Part shown: positions 1-9,448 of the stretch, piece by piece
Position numbering within the stretch: position 1 is the stretch's first letter
How the letters are laid out: every line of letters starts with the position of its first letter
Source: Candidatus Brocadiaceae bacterium
GTDB taxonomy: Bacteria; Planctomycetota; Brocadiia; SM23-32
Direction: 5' to 3'
Assembly (NCBI GenBank): GCA_003551565.1
Contig: PUMZ01000378.1
Location: forward strand, 1 to 41,327
Length of the DNA stretch: 41,327 bases
The notes under the pieces: model-generated
Seen by the model: only the letters and a program-made list of their open reading frames with translations
Told to the model about the DNA's origin: nothing
Database searches by the model: none
Translations under genes and position numbers: made by a program

Positions 1-129
1 ACGGTCCGGCACGGCAAACAATACAGCCTGATGGTGGATGGAGAACTGCAACAGGAACCCTTGATCGCCGTACCGCCTGCGGGGCTGGAAAAGCGTCAGG
101 TGGCCATCGAGGTGACCGTGCCACGCTGA
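1..129 (+). CDS. 3' end of a truncated upstream CDS, unknown function (TVRHGKQYSLMVDGELQQEPLIAVPPAGLEKRQVAIEVTVPR*)
   Basis: Open frame from the window edge to TGA at 127-129, followed by an RBS-like aaggaga and the next ATG at 158. Confidence 0.55.
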   Translation, partial: TVRHGKQYSLMVDGELQQEPLIAVPPAGLEKRQVAIEVTVPR

Positions 130-157
130 GGGAACCGTCCATTACAAGGAGAAAACA

Positions 158-2980
158 ATGAATACGCCGAGAGAAAACGTGTGTCTGAACGGAACGTGGC
201 AACTGGCTTTCGATCCCGCCAATCAGGGCAAAGATCAGGAGTGGTACAATTCGTTCCCCGACTCCGAACCCATCGAAGTGCCGGGGGTGTGGGAAATGGT
301 ACGGCCCGGTTACGACGGTGTCGGCTGGTACCGGACATCGTTCCCGGGCAATCCCGAATGGCGGGAACGCATGGTGCGTCTGAAGTTCGGAGCGGTCTTT
401 TACTTCTGCGAGTGCTGGCTCAACGGACAATACCTGGGCAGCCATGAAGGCGGATTCAGCCCGTTCGAGTTCGACATCTCCGACACCATCAGTGAAGGCG
501 GGAACGAGCTCGTGGTCCGGGTCATCAATCCGCCCATCAATCATGAGATCGAGGGATTCCGCGCCGGAGCGCCCCTGAACAAGAGCGATCTTCCCGTGGG
601 GAAAGCGGCCTGGTATTACAACTTCGGCGGGGTCTGGCAGGATGTGGCCATCGTCGTAAGCGATCCGGTAACCGTCATGGATATTTTCGTCTCTCCCCTG
701 CCCGACGAAAAACGCGCCGAGGTAACGGTTACCGTGCGCAACAAGGGCACGGCATGCGGGGGGCGGGCGAGTTGCAAGGTGGTGCCCGCCGCGGACGACG
801 GCCAGGTGGCCGCCGCAAAAGAACAGAGCGTGGAGTTCAAAGAAGGGGATCTCGATCTTCATTTCAGCATGGAGCTGGACGGATTCACAAGCTGGTCTCC
901 GGAGAACCCGTTCCTGTACTTTGCCGAGGTGTCCGTGGAGCGCGATGGCTCGGTGCTGGACACCGCCAGGGCGCGTTTCGGCATGCGCGAGTTTACAATC
1001 CATAACGACAAGTTTTTGCTCAATGGCAAGCCGATCATTCTCAAGGGAATGTTGCAGCAGGGCATGTATCCCCGGACGCTGATATTCCCCGAAAGCCGCG
1101 AGATGCTGGAGAAGGAACTGAGGCTGCTGAAAGACAACGGTTTCAACTTTATCCGCGCCCACCTTCGGCCATCCACGCCCGATTACCTCGACATGTGCGA
1201 TGAGCTGGGCATTTTGGTGGAAGGGGAGCCGGCCATCGGCTGGATCTACAATTCCCCCGAGATCGAACGCCGCTGTTGCAACGAGGTGGAGGGGATGATA
1301 CAGCGCGACCGCAACCATCCCTCGGTCGTTTTCTGGTGCCTTATGAACGAGGCCTACCACTTCGGCAGTTTCACCATGGAAGAGATCAAGGCGCTCACCG
1401 GCCGCATCGCGCGGCGGGCGCGCGAGCTGGATTCCACCCGCTTGCTTCTGGATACCTCCGGCGGGGCCGGCGGGAAAGGGGACTCCTCGGGCGGCACCTA
1501 CATACTGCTGCCGAATTCCAGCGATACGGCCGAAATCGGGGACTCCCACGCATACTGTTCCCTCCCTGTCGACCAGGCCGCCCTGGAGGATTATCGAAAG
1601 ATGGGGCGCGAGGGCGTACTCCTGTTCGTCAGCGAATACGGCGCGCCGCTTCTGCCCCCCGATTTCCACCGGGTGCTGGAAGGCTACCGTCCCGCCGAAC
1701 GCGAGCTGGGCCTGGAGGATTACCGGCTGCATAAAGATTTCTTCGAGTCCCTCCAATCCCGCTTCCGGCAGGCCGGGCTCAGTTCCAGCCTTGGATCGGT
1801 CGAGACGATGATCGAGCAGCTCAACGGGCTGAGGGCCGAAGATATCCGGCTTGTCACCGCGACCATGCGGGTCAACACCGTCCTGGCCGGACTGACCTTC
1901 TGCCAGCTGGCCGACGCCTCCGGCGAGCTGTTCGGCGCCACCGATGTCTGGCGCAATCCCAAGCCCGTATTTCAGGCTCTGGTGGACGCCTGCCGCACCC
2001 CGCTGCTGGTGCCCAGCCTGCCGGAACGCGTGCTGGACAAAGGTTCCGAAGCCTCCGTGGATCTTTCCCTCGTGAGCGAGGATAAACTCGGAACGCAGAT
2101 CAGCTATCAGGTTGAGCTCGACGGCGAGAACGTGCAGGCCGGCGAAGTACCCCCTGCCAACCCGGTGCAGCAGGTGGGCAAGACGGCGCTGCCCGGCGAT
2201 CTGCCGGTCGGGAGGCACTGTCTGGAAACCGTTGTCCGGCGCAACGGCGACGAAGTTTCCCGCCATCCGCTGTATTTCTCGGTGGTGGAGGGTGCTCCAC
2301 TGAATGCTTCCCGTGTGGGCGTCAAAGACCCGGCCGGTTCCATCGCGGAAATGCTGGAACCCATGGGAGCCGAAACCGTAAAGTTCACCAACGAATACCG
2401 CGACAAGGACATCCCGGTCCTGCTGGATTTGCGCCACAAGCTGCCTGGCGCCCAGTTGATGCTGGAGGAGTTCGGCCAGCTCAAAAAGGTCGCCCAGGTC
2501 GGCGGTTGTGCGGTGCTTTTTGAACCGAATGTTACGGCTCTGTATGATTTCCTGTTCCCATCGATCCTGCGCCGCGAGCCGACAATGCGCACCATTCCCT
2601 ATGTCAAGCGCCATCCGGTCTTTTCGGCCCTGCCCTCGGACTGCGTGCTGGGCCACGAGTACGCCGAGATCGCCCCACAACAGTTTGATTCGTCCGAAGA
2701 CGTCGTTGCGGCTGGGGGAACCGTGATCAGCGGGTGTTTCACGATGAATATGTGGACCCGTCCCGCCGCCTCCGGCTGGGGCGCCGCCCTCTATACCGTG
2801 CCGCTTGGCAGGGGCGAGATCGTGGTCTGCCAGTACAGGCTGCTGGATAAGCCCGGAGACAGCGCAGCCCGGGCGATGTTCGCGGACCTGATCAACTACG
2901 CCGCCTCGCGCATACGCCCCGGCGGTCACGAGAAACTGCTCTCGCGCTGTATTGATCCGCTGGATGAATCCGAACTTTGA
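158..2980 (+). CDS. Glycoside hydrolase family 2 protein (beta-galactosidase/beta-glucuronidase-like)
   Basis: 940 aa; N-terminal sugar-binding domain (LNGTWQLAFDP), acid/base region VVFWCLMNEAYHFG, candidate nucleophile region LLFVSEYGAP. Confidence 0.9.
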   Translation: MNTPRENVCLNGTWQLAFDPANQGKDQEWYNSFPDSEPIEVPGVWEMVRPGYDGVGWYRTSFPGNPEWRERMVRLKFGAVFYFCECWLNGQYLGSHEGGFSPFEFDISDTISEGGNELVVRVINPPINHEIEGFRAGAPLNKSDLPVGKAAWYYNFGGVWQDVAIVVSDPVTVMDIFVSPLPDEKRAEVTVTVRNKGTACGGRASCKVVPAADDGQVAAAKEQSVEFKEGDLDLHFSMELDGFTSWSPENPFLYFAEVSVERDGSVLDTARARFGMREFTIHNDKFLLNGKPIILKGMLQQGMYPRTLIFPESREMLEKELRLLKDNGFNFIRAHLRPSTPDYLDMCDELGILVEGEPAIGWIYNSPEIERRCCNEVEGMIQRDRNHPSVVFWCLMNEAYHFGSFTMEEIKALTGRIARRARELDSTRLLLDTSGGAGGKGDSSGGTYILLPNSSDTAEIGDSHAYCSLPVDQAALEDYRKMGREGVLLFVSEYGAPLLPPDFHRVLEGYRPAERELGLEDYRLHKDFFESLQSRFRQAGLSSSLGSVETMIEQLNGLRAEDIRLVTATMRVNTVLAGLTFCQLADASGELFGATDVWRNPKPVFQALVDACRTPLLVPSLPERVLDKGSEASVDLSLVSEDKLGTQISYQVELDGENVQAGEVPPANPVQQVGKTALPGDLPVGRHCLETVVRRNGDEVSRHPLYFSVVEGAPLNASRVGVKDPAGSIAEMLEPMGAETVKFTNEYRDKDIPVLLDLRHKLPGAQLMLEEFGQLKKVAQVGGCAVLFEPNVTALYDFLFPSILRREPTMRTIPYVKRHPVFSALPSDCVLGHEYAEIAPQQFDSSEDVVAAGGTVISGCFTMNMWTRPAASGWGAALYTVPLGRGEIVVCQYRLLDKPGDSAARAMFADLINYAASRIRPGGHEKLLSRCIDPLDESEL

Positions 2981-3100
2981 CGGCAAACAAGTCCTCAGGC
3001 ATGAAAAGCTTGGCGGGAAAACCTGAACTCAAACGTCTGGACGGAGGCCCCTGTGCATCGGTGCAGGCATAAAAAGATAACCCTCCCGACCATTTCTTCC

Positions 3101-4075
3101 ATGAAGCATTTACTGGGGGTTGATCCGGGCGGGACGAAGTGCGCCGCATTGCTGGTAGCGCCGGACGGGACCGCATTGAAATGGCACAGTTTTATGAAGA
3201 AAAGACTGACCGGCCGGCACTTATCGGCCATATTGTCCGCCAGCAAAGAGGTGCTTGCGGGCCATAGCGGCGAGATGCTATGTGCGGCCATGGGCACCAG
3301 ATCGTTCTTTAAACCGGAAGCCAGGCAGGCGTTCGGCCCGGATATCGAGTTCCTTCCGGTGCCGGTGCATGAGTATGAATCGGCCACGGCACTGGCCGAT
3401 GAAAAGCACGGGATCATACAGGTGGCCGGGACGGGTGCGTCCCTCCATTTGCTTGCCGAGGACGGACAGCGTGTGACCATGGACGGGGCGGGACCGCTCG
3501 TGGGAGATTTCGGCAGCGGCTTCTGGATCGGGCTCAACGCGCTGCGTGCCATGGCGCGCGGGCGCATGCACAGGCGCCATGCCACTTCGCTGTGCGAAGC
3601 GATCCCCTCCATCTTTTCACGCCATGAACTGGGAAGAATCCGTGTTTTAAAGATCGATGCGAATGACCGCATGACGGTCGCGGCCCTTGCCGAGGTCGTG
3701 GATGCGGAAGCGGAAGGGGGAGACAGGGTGAGCCGCGAGATACTGCACCGGGCCGCAGATGAACTCGCCGAAACTCTTTTCGAGCTGCTGGACAATGAGA
3801 ACATGCTGGAGGCAAAGCTCCCGTACATAGGAATCGGCAGCGTGGTCTGCAAATCCTCCATTGTATGGCATCAACTTGTCGAAAATATCAGGACTTTCGC
3901 ACCGAATCTGCGGTTCGTTCGGCTCTCGCAATGGCCCGCGGTGGTCGGCGTGGCACTGGCCGGAGCGCAGAAGGTGCTGAGCGAAACCGATTACCGGGCA
4001 TACAGGTTGCGTCTGTTGGCTTCGTTTTCAAAACTTCATGTGGGAGATGCAAATGATACCAGTAAAATATCTTAA
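3101..4075 (+). CDS. BadF/BadG/BcrA/BcrD-type ATPase, probable N-acetylglucosamine/N-acetylmuramate-type kinase
   Basis: MKHLLGVDPGGTKCAALL phosphate-binding motif, VAGTGAS and GPLVGDFGSGFWIG motifs typical of BadF-family sugar kinases. Confidence 0.8.
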   Translation: MKHLLGVDPGGTKCAALLVAPDGTALKWHSFMKKRLTGRHLSAILSASKEVLAGHSGEMLCAAMGTRSFFKPEARQAFGPDIEFLPVPVHEYESATALADEKHGIIQVAGTGASLHLLAEDGQRVTMDGAGPLVGDFGSGFWIGLNALRAMARGRMHRRHATSLCEAIPSIFSRHELGRIRVLKIDANDRMTVAALAEVVDAEAEGGDRVSREILHRAADELAETLFELLDNENMLEAKLPYIGIGSVVCKSSIVWHQLVENIRTFAPNLRFVRLSQWPAVVGVALAGAQKVLSETDYRAYRLRLLASFSKLHVGDANDTSKIS

Positions 4076-4787
4076 CAAGGTGAGAGGGATCCTGGAACAC
4101 CTCGAAACAACGCAATTGGAGGCCGTTGACGCGGCCGCCGACTTCATCGTGAATGCATGGGATTGCGGCGGTGTGATTTATTGCCATAAATTCGGCCACG
4201 GCATCGAAGGCGATTCCCGCAGTCGCGCGGGAGGGCTGGTATCCGTAAAGAGTTTTGACTGTCTGCTTCGCATCCGGGACGCCGTTCCCGAATGTCTGGA
4301 AAAAAAACGGCACGACCCCGAGCGCGATCTGAAGGAAATTCGGGCCGCCATTTCCCTGAGCAAACTCAGGGAAAACGATGTCCTGTTCCTCTCTTCGGTC
4401 TCGGGACGGAACCGGGGAAAAGTTGAGATGGCGCTGGCGTGCAGGGACAAAGGGGTCCGGACGGTCTCCTTTTCCTCGCTGGCCTATTCTTCACGGGTGG
4501 AATCAGAGCATCCTTCGGGCAAGAAACTCTGCGAGGTCAGCGACGTCAACATCGATATCGGGGCGCCATACGGCGATGCCGCCGTGGACATTCCCGGAAT
4601 CGAAGTGAAGGTTATGCCCGTATCCGGCGTTTCGATGGCTTGCAGCGCCTGGATGATATGGGGAAGGGCCATGGAAAAAGCGGCAGCCGACGGGAAACCG
4701 CCGAGCGTTCTGATCAGCCATAACAGTGAAGGAGGCCCGGAATACAACGAAAAAAGCAAGAAAATCTATGAAAAGAGGGGGTATTGA
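4053..4787 (+). CDS. SIS domain sugar isomerase-like protein (divergent UPF0309-like paralog)
   Basis: SSVSGRNRGKVEMALACRDKGV and HPSGKKL...GAPYGDAAV motifs shared with the next gene; start overlaps the upstream kinase. Confidence 0.75.
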   Translation: MIPVKYLNKVRGILEHLETTQLEAVDAAADFIVNAWDCGGVIYCHKFGHGIEGDSRSRAGGLVSVKSFDCLLRIRDAVPECLEKKRHDPERDLKEIRAAISLSKLRENDVLFLSSVSGRNRGKVEMALACRDKGVRTVSFSSLAYSSRVESEHPSGKKLCEVSDVNIDIGAPYGDAAVDIPGIEVKVMPVSGVSMACSAWMIWGRAMEKAAADGKPPSVLISHNSEGGPEYNEKSKKIYEKRGY

Positions 4788-4788
4788 A

Positions 4789-5526
4789 ATGTCGGCATCG
4801 CGTTATTTCTCCAGGGCAATAGAGGCAATAGAACAGGTCGCCGAGGACCAGGCCGACACTATCAGGGAGGCGGCCGCTCTCATGACTTCGGCAATCCAGA
4901 ACGACTGCGGGCTGTTTGCCTTCGGCGCCTCGCACTCGTTCATGATGGCAGAGGAAATGGTTTACAGGACCGGCGGACTGATGCTGATCAACCCGATCTA
5001 TCCCCATGGTATGAACCTTGGGGTGCGACCCCTTACCATGACATCCAAAATCGAACGGCTGACCGGACTCGGGGTCGAGTTGCTCGAAGGAGCGGGGGCC
5101 GTCGAAGACGACGTATTGCTCCTTTTTTCCACTTCGGGCAGGAACGCAGTCGCCATCGATATGGCCATCCACGCCGGCGAAAAAGGACTCAAAACCGTGG
5201 GCGTCACATCCCTGGCTTATACGGGCGCGGTCAGCAGCCGTCATCCGTCGGGCAAGAAACTTGCCGATATCTGTGATGTGGTTATCGACAACGGGGCGCC
5301 ATACGGCGATGCCGCCGTTGCAATCGACGGGTTCGACGGCAAGGTCGGCCCCCTCTCCTCGGTCACCGGCTGCGCGATTGTGAATGCGATCGTTTCCGAA
5401 ACGGTGAAGATGCTGGTCGATAACGGCGTGGTCCCCCCGGTTTTTGTCAGCGCGAATGTTGACGGGGGCGACGAACATAATGAACAACTTCTGGAAAACA
5501 ACGCGCACCGCATCCGGTATCTCTGA
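4789..5526 (+). CDS. SIS domain-containing protein, UPF0309-like
   Basis: FAFGASHSFMMAEEMVYRTGG, FSTSGRN, HPSGKKL, SANVDGGDEHN; ATG at 4789 one nt after the preceding stop. Confidence 0.85.
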   Translation: MSASRYFSRAIEAIEQVAEDQADTIREAAALMTSAIQNDCGLFAFGASHSFMMAEEMVYRTGGLMLINPIYPHGMNLGVRPLTMTSKIERLTGLGVELLEGAGAVEDDVLLLFSTSGRNAVAIDMAIHAGEKGLKTVGVTSLAYTGAVSSRHPSGKKLADICDVVIDNGAPYGDAAVAIDGFDGKVGPLSSVTGCAIVNAIVSETVKMLVDNGVVPPVFVSANVDGGDEHNEQLLENNAHRIRYL

Positions 5527-5559
5527 AAATGCCGGGCAACAGAAAAGAAGGGATTCTAT

Positions 5560-6774
5560 TTGATCGCCGGAAAACGAAAAATGGGTGACAACGAGTTGCT
5601 TTTTCCGATGGAGGAAACCGGCCCCGACCAGGTGGGAATGTGCCCGGAGCGGATGAAACGGGTCGGGAGGGTTGTAGCAGGAATGGTCGACCGCAACGAG
5701 GTTGCAGGGATGGTGGTTGCCGCTGTACGTCGCGGACGGCTCCTTTTTTTTGAAAGCTTCGGAATGCTGGATGCTGAGAAGGACATCCCCATGCGCAAGG
5801 ACGCGATCTTCCGCATCTATTCCATGACCAAACCGATCACGGCCGTTGCCACCCTGATGCTTTATGAAGAATGCGCCTTCTTTCTGGATGAACCGGTCAG
5901 CGCCTTCCTGCCCGAGTTCGCGAACCTCAAGGTGCGGGAAACGGCGCCGGACGGCACGGAGACTCTTGTCCCGCCCCAGCGGCCGGTGACCATCCACGAC
6001 CTGCTGACCCACACCGGGGGCTTGTCCTACGCAGCGGTGCATGAAGCGGAGGAAAAGGGCATCGATCTCGAACATTTCCCGGCCGAATTCTGCACCCATC
6101 CCCTGGATTTCCAGCCCGGCGCACGATGGCAATACAGCGCATCGAACGACGTGCTGGGCGCGCTGGTCCAGAAAGTGTCCGACCGTCCGTTCGACGAGTT
6201 TCTCCGCACGCGCATATTCGATCCGCTGGGTATGTCCGATACGGATTTCCGGGTGCCGGAGGAAAAACACAGCCGGCTGGCACGGATCTACCGGCTGGGC
6301 GAGGACGGACGGATCGTTCCGCTTGAAAAAGAAGACCGCCCCTACTGCGGCAATCCCGTCTTCCTCTCGGGCGGATCCGGACTGGTATCGACGGCCTGCG
6401 ATTATCTCCGGTTTGCCCGCATGCTGCTCCGGCGCGGGGAACTGGAAGGAACGCGTATTCTGAGCCCTAAAACCATCGACCTCATGGCGCAGGATCATCT
6501 TCCGCCCGGCAGCGGGTGCATCGAACCGTTCAAGATCGGCTACGGGCTCGGGGTTTCGGTGGTCCGCAGCCTGGCCGAAAAACAGGGTATCGCCTCGGTG
6601 GGAGAGTTCGGGTGGGGCGGAGCGGCGGGCACGGAATTCCGGGTCGACCCGCGGGAAAATATGGCCGCTGTCTTCATGTTGCAGTTGAAAAGTGCGGTCT
6701 CGGCCAGAACGGGCCGTGAGATCCGGCCGGCCAAAAGGGTTAAAAATGCCATCTACCAGGCGATCATCGAGTAA
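5560..6774 (+). CDS. Serine hydrolase, beta-lactamase/class C-like fold (possibly esterase or AmiE-like)
   Basis: SMTK (SxxK) active-site motif, HDLLTHTGGL, YSASND, no obvious signal peptide; TTG start with RBS agaaggga. Confidence 0.85.
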   Translation: MIAGKRKMGDNELLFPMEETGPDQVGMCPERMKRVGRVVAGMVDRNEVAGMVVAAVRRGRLLFFESFGMLDAEKDIPMRKDAIFRIYSMTKPITAVATLMLYEECAFFLDEPVSAFLPEFANLKVRETAPDGTETLVPPQRPVTIHDLLTHTGGLSYAAVHEAEEKGIDLEHFPAEFCTHPLDFQPGARWQYSASNDVLGALVQKVSDRPFDEFLRTRIFDPLGMSDTDFRVPEEKHSRLARIYRLGEDGRIVPLEKEDRPYCGNPVFLSGGSGLVSTACDYLRFARMLLRRGELEGTRILSPKTIDLMAQDHLPPGSGCIEPFKIGYGLGVSVVRSLAEKQGIASVGEFGWGGAAGTEFRVDPRENMAAVFMLQLKSAVSARTGREIRPAKRVKNAIYQAIIE

Positions 6775-6841
6775 CTATCGGCTTCCGCTGCGCCGGCGGC
6801 GCCATTGAACGTTTTTGTGAACCATTATCCGTTGCCATATC

Positions 6842-7321
6842 ATGGGTATGAAAAAGAAAATAATCGTTGCTTCCATGTGCCTGTTCATCGGCGCACTGAG
6901 TGCCATGCCCCTTTTCATGATCCTCACCGCCGTCGATGTCAGGTTTGTCGGTATGCCCTCCCATGGGGCAAGGGGAACGTCGCAGGCCATTCAAATCGTC
7001 CTCGGTCATTCTCTGATACTGTTTTTAGCCCTTGCATGGCTGGGTTTTCTCATTTATATCGCCGCCACATCATACAGGAAAATGGCAGAGGGCGGACTGT
7101 TCCGGTATTTTGCCCTGATCGCCGCGATCACGTTTTACCTTTTCCCTTTGACCGTCCTGATGTATCACGTTCTCTTCCCGCAACCATTTATGGTTTACCG
7201 TTACGTGCTGCCCGTTGCGCCGGTGAGAATCGACTGGCTTCTGGGGGGCGGCGGACTCCTTGCCGGGAGCATTTTGTTGTGTCTTTACCGGATTGTACCG
7301 GCAGGTAGGGGAAAACTCTGA
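6842..7321 (+). CDS. Small hypothetical membrane protein, about 4 TM segments
   Basis: 159 aa with several hydrophobic stretches (IIVASMCLFIGALSAMPLFMILT, ILFLALAWLGFLIYIA, ITFYLFPLTVLMYHVLF). Confidence 0.55.
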   Translation: MGMKKKIIVASMCLFIGALSAMPLFMILTAVDVRFVGMPSHGARGTSQAIQIVLGHSLILFLALAWLGFLIYIAATSYRKMAEGGLFRYFALIAAITFYLFPLTVLMYHVLFPQPFMVYRYVLPVAPVRIDWLLGGGGLLAGSILLCLYRIVPAGRGKL

Positions 7322-7374
7322 CCCCGGGATTTATTGAGTGGAATCTGTGGTTTTGAATCCGCTATTGTTCAGGA

Positions 7375-7884
7375 ATGTTTCCCATGGACCGCAGAGAACG
7401 GCTGAAAAGATGCTATGCCTGTGAAGAGACGGACAGGCCCGGCGTTTACAGCGGAACGCTTTTTCCGCTCGGCGATCCGGGATACGACAGGCCGCTCATG
7501 GACATGGTTCACAATGCCGGGGGATACGTGCACGTACACTGCCACGGTTCCGTAAAAAAGGTGCTGCGCCATTTCCTGGAAATGGACGTGGACGTCCTTC
7601 ATCCGTTCGAAGCGCCGCCCATGGGAGACATAACCCCTTCTGAAGCGAAGGAACGCATACGGGGCAGGATGTGTTTCGAGGGCAACATCCCGATACATCT
7701 CATGTGCGAGGCTGATCCGGATGACATACGAAGGATGACGGAAAAGTTGATCGAGGAGGTCTTCGACGACTGCAGGGGGTTGATCGTCAGCCCCACCGCT
7801 TCGCCGTATATTCGCGGGAGGGGGGAAGAATGCTTTCCCCGCTTCAAGGCCATGATCGACGCCGTACTGTCCGTCAATGGATAA
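7375..7884 (+). pseudogene. URO-D (uroporphyrinogen decarboxylase-like) family protein with apparent internal deletion, 169 aa
   Basis: N-terminus MDRRERLKRCYACEETDRP joined directly to a C-terminal URO-D segment (GGYVHVHCHGSVKKVLRHFLEMDVDVLHPFEAPPMGDITPSEAKERI...); the two URO-D-like genes nearby are 330 and about 420 aa. Confidence 0.6.
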
Positions 7885-7916
7885 AGGCTTTTTTTCAAGA
7901 TCAGGGGAGAAATTGT

Positions 7917-9182
7917 ATGCAGATTCAACCGAAATACGACGTCATTGTGATCGGAGGGGGCACGGCGGGGCTCGTCGCCGCCATTCAGGCCGGACGTGCT
8001 GGATCCACCACGTTGCTGGTGGAAAAAAACGCCATGCTCGGCGGCACGATGACCGTGGCAGGAATCAACCGCCCGGCTTTTTTCTTCGCCGGGGACCGTC
8101 AGGTCATCGGGGGTATCGGATGGGAGCTTTTCTGCAAAACCTGCGTTGAAACCGGTCGGCCCGTGCCCACGTCCGCTGAAGGAAAACATCATATGTACTG
8201 TGACGCCGCCATCTTCGCCGCCCTGGCCGACGAAGCGGCACTTGACGCCGGCGTTGACGTGGTGTTCCATGCCATGCCCGCAGCCTTAACCTTTGCCGAT
8301 CGGGCCTGGACGGTGCAGATATGCACGAAAACCGGGCTTCAAACCGTTCGTGCCGGGGCGGTCATCGACGCAACCGGCGATGCCAATGCCGTCGGGATTG
8401 CCGGGTTCGAACTGGAGCGTCCCGACGTCGTGCAGCCGGCAACCCTGACCTTCGGCTGCTCCGGTTACGACCCCGACTCGCTGGATTGGGCCGCTTTGAA
8501 AAAAGCTGCGGACGACGCTATTGCTGCTGGAGAGCTTCTTACCACCGACATCTCGTGGCGCGGGGACGGCCCGCGGGCGCTGTTGCAAAAACACGGGCAC
8601 AACGCAAACCACCTGCGCGCCCCGCAGGCGCAAACCAGCGAAGGAAGGTCCGCGGTCGAAATCGAGGGGCGCAGGGCGTTGCTGCGCATGTACCGCTTCC
8701 TGCGAAAACAACCCGGCCTGGAAGATTTTCGGATCGATCGGTTGTGCGCCGAAGCCGGCATCCGCGAAACGGTTACGATCAAAGGCAAAACAACGGTCAC
8801 GACCGACGATTACGAGTCGGGCAAGTTCTACGAAGACGCCGTTTGCTATGCCTTTTACCCGATCGACGAACATCTCAACGACGGCATGGGCATCAACGCC
8901 CGCCCGTTGAAAGAGGGAGTGCTTCCTACCATTCCGCGCGGGGCATTGTTGCCCGCAGACAGCCGCTTTTTGCTGGTGGCCGGACGTTGCCTCTCCAGTG
9001 AGCGCGAAGCGAACTCGGCCCTTCGCGTCGAATGTCCCTGCATGGCCATGGGCCAGGCCGCGGGCGCCATGGCGGCACTCAGTGCCCGGACCGGCACGGA
9101 CCCGGAAGAGCTCCCGATGGAGGATATCCGGGCTATGCTTCGCGAACATGGGGCAATTATCCCGGGCGATTCCACCGCATAG
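7917..9182 (+). CDS. FAD-dependent oxidoreductase (FAD_oxidored-like)
   Basis: DVIVIGGGTAGLVAAIQAGRAGSTTLLVEKNAMLGGTMTVAG dinucleotide-binding N-terminus; GRCLSSEREANSALRVECPCMAMGQAAGAMAAL C-terminus. Confidence 0.85.
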   Translation: MQIQPKYDVIVIGGGTAGLVAAIQAGRAGSTTLLVEKNAMLGGTMTVAGINRPAFFFAGDRQVIGGIGWELFCKTCVETGRPVPTSAEGKHHMYCDAAIFAALADEAALDAGVDVVFHAMPAALTFADRAWTVQICTKTGLQTVRAGAVIDATGDANAVGIAGFELERPDVVQPATLTFGCSGYDPDSLDWAALKKAADDAIAAGELLTTDISWRGDGPRALLQKHGHNANHLRAPQAQTSEGRSAVEIEGRRALLRMYRFLRKQPGLEDFRIDRLCAEAGIRETVTIKGKTTVTTDDYESGKFYEDAVCYAFYPIDEHLNDGMGINARPLKEGVLPTIPRGALLPADSRFLLVAGRCLSSEREANSALRVECPCMAMGQAAGAMAALSARTGTDPEELPMEDIRAMLREHGAIIPGDSTA

Positions 9183-9274
9183 GTGAGTGCGCCGCGAAAA
9201 AATGCAGCACTCCAGCGAGAGAGCGGAAATCTTTTTTGATACGGTGCTCTGATCCGTGCGCACCCGGCCCCGCT

Positions 9275-9446
9275 TTTCATGCGTGCTCGGTGGTGCAGAC
9301 GCGGCAGAAAGCAAACGCCGTTTGCCTGTGCACAGGCCCGAAGGGCCGATTTCAACAACCTGCCTGTGCGCCGTGCCTGCGCCATCGCATGGCAGGCAGG
9401 TCGCACCTGTCTGCGTCGCGGAAGCGACAGGCAGGCACAGACAGGT
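9275..9446. repeat. Dispersed intergenic repeat, copy 1 (expanded, two adjacent long hairpins)
   Basis: Shares a left block (20/23 nt with 18551-18573) and a 44-nt core (9403-9446, 43/44 identical to 18615-18658) with copy 2; palindromes ACCTGCCTG/CAGGCAGGT (9358-9401) and ACCTGTCTG/CAGACAGGT (9405-9446). Confidence 0.85.
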
Positions 9447-9448
9447 AG

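Noticed and set aside
4714-6498. 594-aa antisense ORF opposite the second SIS gene and the serine hydrolase
   Set aside because: Shadow ORF caused by high GC3; the sense frames carry clear family motifs, the antisense product shows none.
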